Positions 6,785-10,399 of a stretch of 10,399 nucleotides of DNA are shown here, piece by piece. The notes under the pieces are model-generated. The model was not told the origin of the DNA. It searched no databases and worked only from the letters and a program-made list of their open reading frames with translations. Positions within the stretch are counted from its first letter, which is position 1. The number at the start of each line of letters is the position of its first letter. The position numbers were made by a program, and so were the translations under genes. Origin of the DNA: an uncultured cyanobacterium (GTDB lineage Bacteria; Cyanobacteriota; Cyanobacteriia; PCC-6307; Cyanobiaceae); assembly GCA_903934745.1 (NCBI GenBank), contig CAIZOZ010000192.1, positions 1 to 10,399 of the forward strand, in the 5' to 3' direction.

Positions 6785-8800
6785 TCAGCCGAAGGCGCTG
6801 AACAGCAGAACCATGGCGATCACGCCACCGAACACGATCAGGGCATAGAACTGCACCCGGCCGGTCTCGAAGTATTTGAGCCCTTCGCCGCTGCCCAGGG
6901 TCAGCAGGCCGGTGAGGTTCACGACCCCGTCCACCACCTTGGAATCCACCTCCAGCACCTGGCGGGCGATCTTGCGGCTGCCGTTGACGAAGATGCGCTC
7001 GTTGATCGCGTCGAGATACCACTTATTGACCAGGAAGCGGTTCAGGGCAGGGAAGCGACCCGCCACGGCGGTGCCCAGGTCGATCTTGTGCAGCAGGTAG
7101 GCGAGCACTGCCAGGGTGATGCCTGCCACCGAGATCGCCACCGAGGCGCCGGCCAAGGGCAGGAACTCAGCCCAGGAGAAGTGTTCAGCCATCTCGGCGG
7201 CTTCCTCCGGATTGAGCAGGGCGGCGAAGCGGCTGTGCCAGGGGGTGCCGAGCAGGCCGATCAGCACCGACGGCACCGCCAGTACCGCCAGGGGCATCGC
7301 CATCTGCCAGCCGGATTCATGGGGATGGTCAGCATGGCTGGAGCCGTGGTCATCACCGTGCTCCTCGCCGCTGCCTTTGCCGGCCGCCGCCAGCAACAGG
7401 GCGGCTGCGGCCTTGTCGTTGCCGCGGAAGCTGCCCTCGAAGGTGAGGAAGTAGAGCCGGAACATGTAAAAGGCGGTCATGCCGGCGGTGATGAATCCGG
7501 CCACCCACAGAATCGGGAAGCTGCCGAAGGCCTGGCCAAGGATCTCGTCCTTGCTCCAGAAGCCGGCCAGGGGCGGGATGCCGGCGATCGCCACACAGCC
7601 GATCAGGAAGGTGGTGCTGGTGATCGGCATGAACTTGCGCAGGCCGCCCATCAGGCGCATGTCCTGGGCGAGCACCGGCTCATGGCCCACCACCTCCTCC
7701 ATGGCGTGAATCACCGAGCCGGAACAGAGGAACAGCATCGCCTTGAAGAAGGCGTGGGTGACCAGGTGGAACATGCCGGCCACCGGGGCGCCGCAGCCCA
7801 TCGCCAGCATCATGTAACCCAGCTGGGAGACGGTGCTGTAGGCCAGCCCCTTCTTCAGATCCATCTGGGTGAGGGCGATCGAGGCCCCCAGAAAAAGAGT
7901 GATCGTGCCGATCACGGCGATCGTGGCCTGCACCGCCGGGAAGGGCGCGTACACCGGCTGCAGCCGGGCCACCAGGAACACCCCGGCGGCCACCATCGTG
8001 GCGGCGTGGATCAGGGCCGAGATCGGTGTCGGGCCCTCCATGGCGTCGGGCAGCCAGACATGCAGCGGGAACTGGGCCGACTTGGCCATCGGTCCCATGA
8101 ACACCAGCAGGCACAGCAGCACGGCCACGCCATTGCCGAGGCTGCCGCCGGCCACGGCCTCACTCAGGCGAGTGCCGATCTCTTCGAAACCGAAACTGCC
8201 GGTGGCCCAGAACAGGCCCAGGATGCCCAGCAACAGGCCGAAGTCGCCGACCCGGTTCACCACAAAGGCTTTCTGGGCCGCATTGGCGGCGCCGTCCCGG
8301 TCGTACCAGAAGCCGACCAGCAGGTAGGAGCACATGCCCACCAGCTCCCAGAACACGTAAATCTCGAGCAGGTTCGGGCTGATGATCAGACCCAGCATCG
8401 AGCTGCTGAACAGGGCCAGATAGGTGAAGAAGCGCACATAGCCCTTGTCGTGGGCCATGTAGCCATCGGAATAGACCATCACCAGCAGGGCGATGGTGGT
8501 GACCAGGGCCAGCATCACCGCCCCGAGGGGGTCGACCCGGAAGCCCATCTGCAGATTGAACGTGCCGGCGCTGGCCCAGTCGAACAGCACCTCGGTCATG
8601 CCGGCTCCGGCCAGCTGTTCGGCCAGCACGGCGTAACTGAGCACGGCGGCGGCGCCCACACAGGTGAGCAGCATCACGGCCACCGGCTTGCGCAGGCGGT
8701 TGACGGTGCGGTTGAAGGTGATCAACCCCAGACCGGAGAGGCAGGCCCCGAGCAAGGGGAGCACCGGGATCAACCAGGCGAGCTGGGCTGCAGACGGCAT
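6785..8800 (-). CDS. ndhF: NAD(P)H-quinone oxidoreductase subunit 5 (NdhF, NDH-1)
   Basis: Largest antiporter-like subunit (NuoL/ND5 homologue) of thylakoid NDH-1, carrying the long lateral helix that couples the distal pumping modules. The 671 residues fit the NdhF1 form. Visible motifs: FWELVG at 150-155 (functional Glu), MAKSAQFPLHVWLPDAMEGP at 238-257 with K240, an HAATMV stretch at 265-270, MDLKKGLAYSTVSQLGY at 313-329 and HAFFKAMLFLCSGSVIH at 349-365 with K353. A His/Asp/Glu-rich loop at about 476-497 lies between hydrophobic segments, and the C-terminal tail (about 560-671) contains the amphipathic region and a last membrane helix. ATG 8800 has no Shine-Dalgarno but fits the family start. 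It lies 84 bp after the NnrU-type gene and 100 bp ahead of ndhD on the same strand; together they look like an ndh cluster, possibly with internal promoters. Confidence 0.96.
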   Translation of the reverse strand: MPSAAQLAWLIPVLPLLGACLSGLGLITFNRTVNRLRKPVAVMLLTCVGAAAVLSYAVLAEQLAGAGMTEVLFDWASAGTFNLQMGFRVDPLGAVMLALVTTIALLVMVYSDGYMAHDKGYVRFFTYLALFSSSMLGLIISPNLLEIYVFWELVGMCSYLLVGFWYDRDGAANAAQKAFVVNRVGDFGLLLGILGLFWATGSFGFEEIGTRLSEAVAGGSLGNGVAVLLCLLVFMGPMAKSAQFPLHVWLPDAMEGPTPISALIHAATMVAAGVFLVARLQPVYAPFPAVQATIAVIGTITLFLGASIALTQMDLKKGLAYSTVSQLGYMMLAMGCGAPVAGMFHLVTHAFFKAMLFLCSGSVIHAMEEVVGHEPVLAQDMRLMGGLRKFMPITSTTFLIGCVAIAGIPPLAGFWSKDEILGQAFGSFPILWVAGFITAGMTAFYMFRLYFLTFEGSFRGNDKAAAALLLAAAGKGSGEEHGDDHGSSHADHPHESGWQMAMPLAVLAVPSVLIGLLGTPWHSRFAALLNPEEAAEMAEHFSWAEFLPLAGASVAISVAGITLAVLAYLLHKIDLGTAVAGRFPALNRFLVNKWYLDAINERIFVNGSRKIARQVLEVDSKVVDGVVNLTGLLTLGSGEGLKYFETGRVQFYALIVFGGVIAMVLLFSAFG
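7584..7591. repeat. HIP1 octamer GCGATCGC
   Basis: Exact HIP1 palindrome inside ndhF, here within the longer palindrome GGCGATCGCC (7583-7592). Confidence 0.6.
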
Positions 8801-8819
8801 CCGGCAGAATCGGCTGCTC

Positions 8820-8828
8820 GAAGTGTAG
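8820..8828 (-). promoter_or_regulatory. CTACACTTC box, putative -10 of ndhF
   Basis: The minus strand reads CTACACTTC, with TACACT fitting TAnnnT, 19 nt ahead of the ndhF ATG. If functional it would give ndhF a very short leader (about 15 nt) and make it transcribable independently of the upstream NnrU-type gene. No -35 hexamer is seen at the expected distance. Confidence 0.35.
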
Positions 8829-8884
8829 GCAGCGTGGCCCCGGGATCCGGCTCGTGTGCTGGGGCGCCGATCAGAACCAGCCGA

Positions 8885-9622
8885 TCAGGCCAGCCAGTGG
8901 CCGATGGCGCTGCGGGCGAAGGCGGTGGCGCCGGCGCCGATCAAGCGGTGCGCCCACCAGAACACGCCCACGGCGATGGCGATGCCCAGCTGGGAGGGCC
9001 TCAGGAACTCAGCCAGCACCAGCTTCTGGCGTCCATCCAGCACCGCCTGGAACGGCATCACTGAGGTGCTGGCCTTCAGTTCTTCGAAGGCGGCGCCGAA
9101 ACGCTGGCGCAGGCGGCGATCGCCGTTCCAGACGGCAAACAGGTGGTGGGCGATCAGGCCGAAACAGGCCCAGGCCGTGAAGCTGGTGCCGATCCAGAGC
9201 AGGTGGGTGGCGCACCAGAGAATCTGACCCACCGCCTGGGGATGGCGGCTGATGCGGATGATGCCGGTGGCATAGAGCCGCACCTGCGGCTTCAGCACTG
9301 CCGGAATCTCCAGCAGGTTGTAGGTGGCCGGGTACAGAAACAGAAAGCTGATCGCCGTACCGATCCAGACCAGCGGCACGATCCAGGGCTGGTCCTGCAG
9401 GTTCCAGAGGCGCACGCCGTCGTAGCGGTGGGCCAGGAAGTAGCCGATCACCACCACCGCCGCCGGGATGCTGAGGCCGGCGAACAGCAGCCGCCAGGCC
9501 CGCTCGCCGATCCGCTCCACGCCCCAGGCCCGCAGCGAGGCGCCGCCGCTGTGCAACACGGCAAATCCCAGGAGCAATCCCAGCATCACCAGGCTGCTGG
9601 GATTGGGGCCGCCGCTGGACAT
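8885..9622 (-). CDS. NnrU/Z-ISO-family membrane protein (probable 15-cis-zeta-carotene isomerase)
   Basis: A 245-residue multi-helix membrane protein of the NnrU family, the family that includes the plant heme enzyme Z-ISO, which isomerises the 15-cis bond of zeta-carotene in carotenoid synthesis. Visible: an N-terminal helix with HSG at 24-26, hydrophobic segments at about 48-64, 80-97 and 134-160, the family signature SRHPQAVGQ at 125-133 followed by H140, the pair HH at 159-160, GDRRL at 167-171 and a last helix near 215-230. Conserved histidines are possible heme ligands; I cannot assign them. ATG 9622 was preferred to the in-frame TTG at 9637. It leads the minus-strand ndh cluster and is divergent from the LysR gene. 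Family membership is clear; the carotenoid function is inferred, not demonstrated here. Older annotation as nitrogen-oxide-related NnrU is unlikely to be right in a cyanobacterium. Confidence 0.85.
   Translation of the reverse strand: MSSGGPNPSSLVMLGLLLGFAVLHSGGASLRAWGVERIGERAWRLLFAGLSIPAAVVVIGYFLAHRYDGVRLWNLQDQPWIVPLVWIGTAISFLFLYPATYNLLEIPAVLKPQVRLYATGIIRISRHPQAVGQILWCATHLLWIGTSFTAWACFGLIAHHLFAVWNGDRRLRQRFGAAFEELKASTSVMPFQAVLDGRQKLVLAEFLRPSQLGIAIAVGVFWWAHRLIGAGATAFARSAIGHWLA
9116..9123. repeat. HIP1 octamer GCGATCGC
   Basis: Third exact HIP1 palindrome of the window, inside the NnrU-type gene. Confidence 0.6.
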
Positions 9623-9734
9623 GGACTCGGGGAGCAACTGTGAGGTGCCGATTCTCGCTGCCAGCCGAGCCCCCTAGAGTTCAATCCAGCGCGACGATGG
9701 GGATCGCCCCGGGGCCTGGACTCGATCCAGGTTC

Positions 9735-9761
9735 CAGGCCATGGCGTTAGGCCATGGCCTG
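9735..9761. repeat. Perfect 11-bp hairpin with GTTAG loop
   Basis: CAGGCCATGGC (9735-9745) and GCCATGGCCTG (9751-9761) pair perfectly around the 5-nt loop GTTAG. It is the strongest stem-loop in the window, 113 bp upstream of the NnrU-type start. No T-run follows on either strand. The core at 9742-9754 matches that of the hairpin at 669-685 except for one loop base. Confidence 0.65.
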
Positions 9762-9861
9762 CTGGCCCCAGCTTCTTGCCCGGGATTCGTCCCACGGCAA
9801 GGAGCTTGGGCCAAACAATCACAGAGATCCAGCCACTGAGGTCCCTCGACGGCATGCCACC

Positions 9862-9868
9862 GAAGGAG
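9862..9868 (+). promoter_or_regulatory. Good Shine-Dalgarno ahead of ATG 9877
   Basis: GAAGGAG lies 8 nt before the ATG at 9877, ideal spacing. It is the main reason to take the following proline-rich reading frame seriously; most minus-strand genes in the window lack such a site. Confidence 0.35.
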
Positions 9869-9876
9869 TTGTCGCG

Positions 9877-10350
9877 ATGGACGTCCCGCTCTGCCATTCA
9901 GGCCCCCGGAGCCCCATTCCCCCGCCCCCGCCAGCCGCTTCCGTCACCCCAACGACGTCACCCCAAATCCGCGAGCCCGAATCCGTTCAAGCACCCCAGC
10001 GCGGGATTTCCCTCCCTTCCGCATCAGGCCTGCAGGCCCGAGCGCCGCGGCGCCTCTCCCAGGCCGAGATCTGGCTTGCAACCCTGATTCCCCTGATCCC
10101 GATCGACCGCGGCCTGATCCCCTTGAATTCGATCTTCCCGTGTCTGATCCCTAAGGTTTTGTCTGGCAAATCGGTTTTGCCTGGCAAATCGGCTGTGGCT
10201 GGGAACCCAGTTCGGCTTTGCAAACCGGTTCCAGCGCCTGTCTCGGCTGTGCAGCCCAGCCCTCTTCAGCAGACCCGCCGTCCTCAGCAGGCCAGTCCTG
10301 CCAGCTGCTCAGGATCTGCTTCTGTTCCGTTCTCTGACCCCGAGGCCTGA
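9877..10350 (+). CDS. Possible proline/serine-rich hypothetical protein ahead of rbcR-like gene
   Basis: Reading frame of 157 residues that I do not recognise. For it: GAAGGAG sits 8 nt before the ATG, it ends only 10 bp before the LysR ATG, and the middle third (about residues 51-91) has about 85 percent G/C at third positions, similar to real genes. Against it: the first third (about 68 percent) and last third (about 54 percent) look like background, composition is Pro/Ser/Gln-rich and of low complexity (a run of PIPPPPP near residue 13-19, repeated LIP, and a six-residue repeat VLSGKS/VLPGKS), and the frame overlaps LysR-type operator dyads. No signal peptide, membrane segment or domain is evident. 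It could be a fast-evolving small protein, a decayed gene or chance. Confidence 0.25.
   Translation: MDVPLCHSGPRSPIPPPPPAASVTPTTSPQIREPESVQAPQRGISLPSASGLQARAPRRLSQAEIWLATLIPLIPIDRGLIPLNSIFPCLIPKVLSGKSVLPGKSAVAGNPVRLCKPVPAPVSAVQPSPLQQTRRPQQASPASCSGSASVPFSDPEA
9903..9929 (-). promoter_or_regulatory. Four-tract G-quadruplex motif
   Basis: The minus strand carries four G-runs of 5, 5, 4 and 5 bases (complement of C-runs at 9925-9929, 9919-9923, 9912-9915 and 9903-9907) separated by loops of 1, 3 and 4 nt. This meets the standard rule for a stable intramolecular quadruplex. It lies about 280 bp upstream of the NnrU-type start, on that gene's coding strand. Confidence 0.5.
9942..9965. repeat. 10-bp direct repeat CGTCACCCCA
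   Basis: CGTCACCCCA occurs at 9942-9951 and again at 9956-9965, a 14-bp period. Such a short-period repeat in a divergent promoter region may be a protein-binding site; no regulator is assigned. Confidence 0.45.
10027..10053. repeat. Two adjacent 12-bp perfect palindromes
   Basis: GGCCTGCAGGCC (10027-10038) and GCGCCGCGGCGC (10042-10053) are each perfect 12-bp palindromes separated by 3 bp. Very G/C-rich sequence makes one such palindrome unremarkable; two in a row is less so. Confidence 0.45.
10129..10157 (+). promoter_or_regulatory. Candidate rbcR promoter (TTCGAT - 17 nt - TAAGGT)
   Basis: TAAGGT at 10152-10157 is the only TAnnnT hexamer on the plus strand between 9750 and 10360, and TTCGAT (10129-10134) sits exactly 17 nt upstream as a weak -35. 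The start of transcription would fall near 10164, inside the first LysR-type dyad, leaving a leader of about 195 nt. Confidence 0.3.
10155..10190. promoter_or_regulatory. Tandem T-N11-A dyads, putative LysR-type operator
   Basis: Two 18-bp units (10155-10172 and 10173-10190) differ at one base. The second contains TTTGCCTGGCAAA (10176-10188), a perfect 6+1+6 dyad with the LysR-type T-N11-A spacing; the first, TTTGTCTGGCAAA (10158-10170), has one imperfect pair. A third, shorter TTTGCAAA is at 10217-10224, followed by the palindrome AACCGGTT (10223-10230). The position, about 170-200 bp ahead of a LysR gene, suggests an autoregulatory site. Confidence 0.5.
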
Positions 10351-10360
10351 CTGGAATCCC

Positions 10361-10399
10361 ATGGCGGACCTCCCCTTCACTCTTGATCAGCTGCGCATC
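10361..10399 (+). CDS. rbcR: LysR-family transcriptional regulator, RbcR-like (5-prime end only)
   Basis: Only the first 13 codons are in the window, reading MADLPFTLDQLRI. This closely resembles the start of cyanobacterial RbcR-type LysR regulators, whose helix-turn-helix domain follows directly (DQLRIL...). RbcR/CbbR-type proteins control carbon-fixation genes and, in related forms, NDH-1 genes. The ATG lies 10 bp after the end of the proline-rich frame; a GAGG at 10342-10345 is rather far upstream (15 nt) to be a good ribosome binding site. The gene is divergent from the NnrU-ndhF-ndhD cluster, a typical arrangement for a LysR gene and its target. The family is likely; the exact paralogue cannot be confirmed from 13 residues. 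Confidence 0.72.
   Translation, partial: MADLPFTLDQLRI

Larger units (their letters stand above)
9623..10360. other. 738-bp divergent spacer between the NnrU-type gene and rbcR-like gene
   Basis: No gene of a known family is present. The stretch is dense in symmetric and repeated elements, listed separately: an 11-bp hairpin, a G-quadruplex motif, a 10-bp direct repeat, two adjacent 12-bp palindromes, and tandem TTTGyCTGGCAAA dyads. A proline-rich frame with a ribosome binding site (9877-10350) may or may not be a gene. The dinucleotide TA occurs only once between 9750 and 10360 (at 10152-10153), so almost no TAnnnT -10 element is possible there on either strand. Confidence 0.6.

Noticed and set aside
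6557..9064. Very long plus-strand frame (835 codons) opposite ndhF and its neighbours
   Set aside because: Antisense shadow: same His/Gln/Gly-rich composition, spans several genes, and the minus strand encodes clear NdhF.
9782..9793. GGGA-TTCG-TCCC mini hairpin
   Set aside because: Only four base pairs and the tetraloop lacks its usual C-G closing pair.
9754..9876. Upstream part of the proline-rich frame starting at ATG 9754
   Set aside because: That ATG is inside the 11-bp hairpin and has no ribosome binding site; ATG 9877 has a good one.

Overview
The window looks like a high-GC picocyanobacterial chromosome (Synechococcus/Cyanobium type). The evidence is the presence of NDH-1 subunits NdhF and NdhD of the cyanobacterial type, a cyanobacterial NnrU/Z-ISO-family membrane protein, the first 13 codons of an RbcR-like LysR regulator, strong G/C preference at third codon positions, and three exact copies of the cyanobacterial octamer GCGATCGC. 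The assignment to this group is an inference from protein character; no search was run.

Layout. Positions 1-926 hold no recognisable intact gene. metF (methylenetetrahydrofolate reductase) runs on the plus strand at 927-1874, behind an unusually perfect ribosome binding site. It converges on a minus-strand series: a sugar-phosphate nucleotidyltransferase (2111-3286) preceded by scpA (3331-4236), then a 328-bp spacer, a small LapA/DUF1049-type membrane protein (4565-4954), ndhD (5083-6684), ndhF (6785-8800) and an NnrU/Z-ISO-family protein (8885-9622). After a 738-bp spacer the plus-strand LysR gene begins at 10361 and runs off the right edge.

How the genes fit together. NdhF and NdhD are the antiporter-like proton-pumping subunits of the thylakoid NDH-1 complex (respiration and cyclic electron flow). 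The NnrU-family protein next to them probably belongs to carotenoid isomerisation, also a thylakoid process. The divergent LysR gene is the obvious candidate regulator. The spacer between it and the ndh side carries tandem T-N11-A dyads, a four-tract G-quadruplex motif, a perfect 11-bp hairpin and other palindromes. scpA and the nucleotidyltransferase are 44 bp apart and probably co-transcribed.

About a quarter of the window has no confident gene, which is high for a picocyanobacterium. The genes themselves are ordinary. The interesting material is in the spacers: a LysR-type operator array next to a LysR gene, a pair of hairpins sharing a near-identical core 9 kb apart, a shared CTACRCTYC box 19-23 nt ahead of three minus-strand starts, and a proline-rich reading frame with a good ribosome binding site ahead of the LysR gene. 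I did not find a clearly new multi-gene system.
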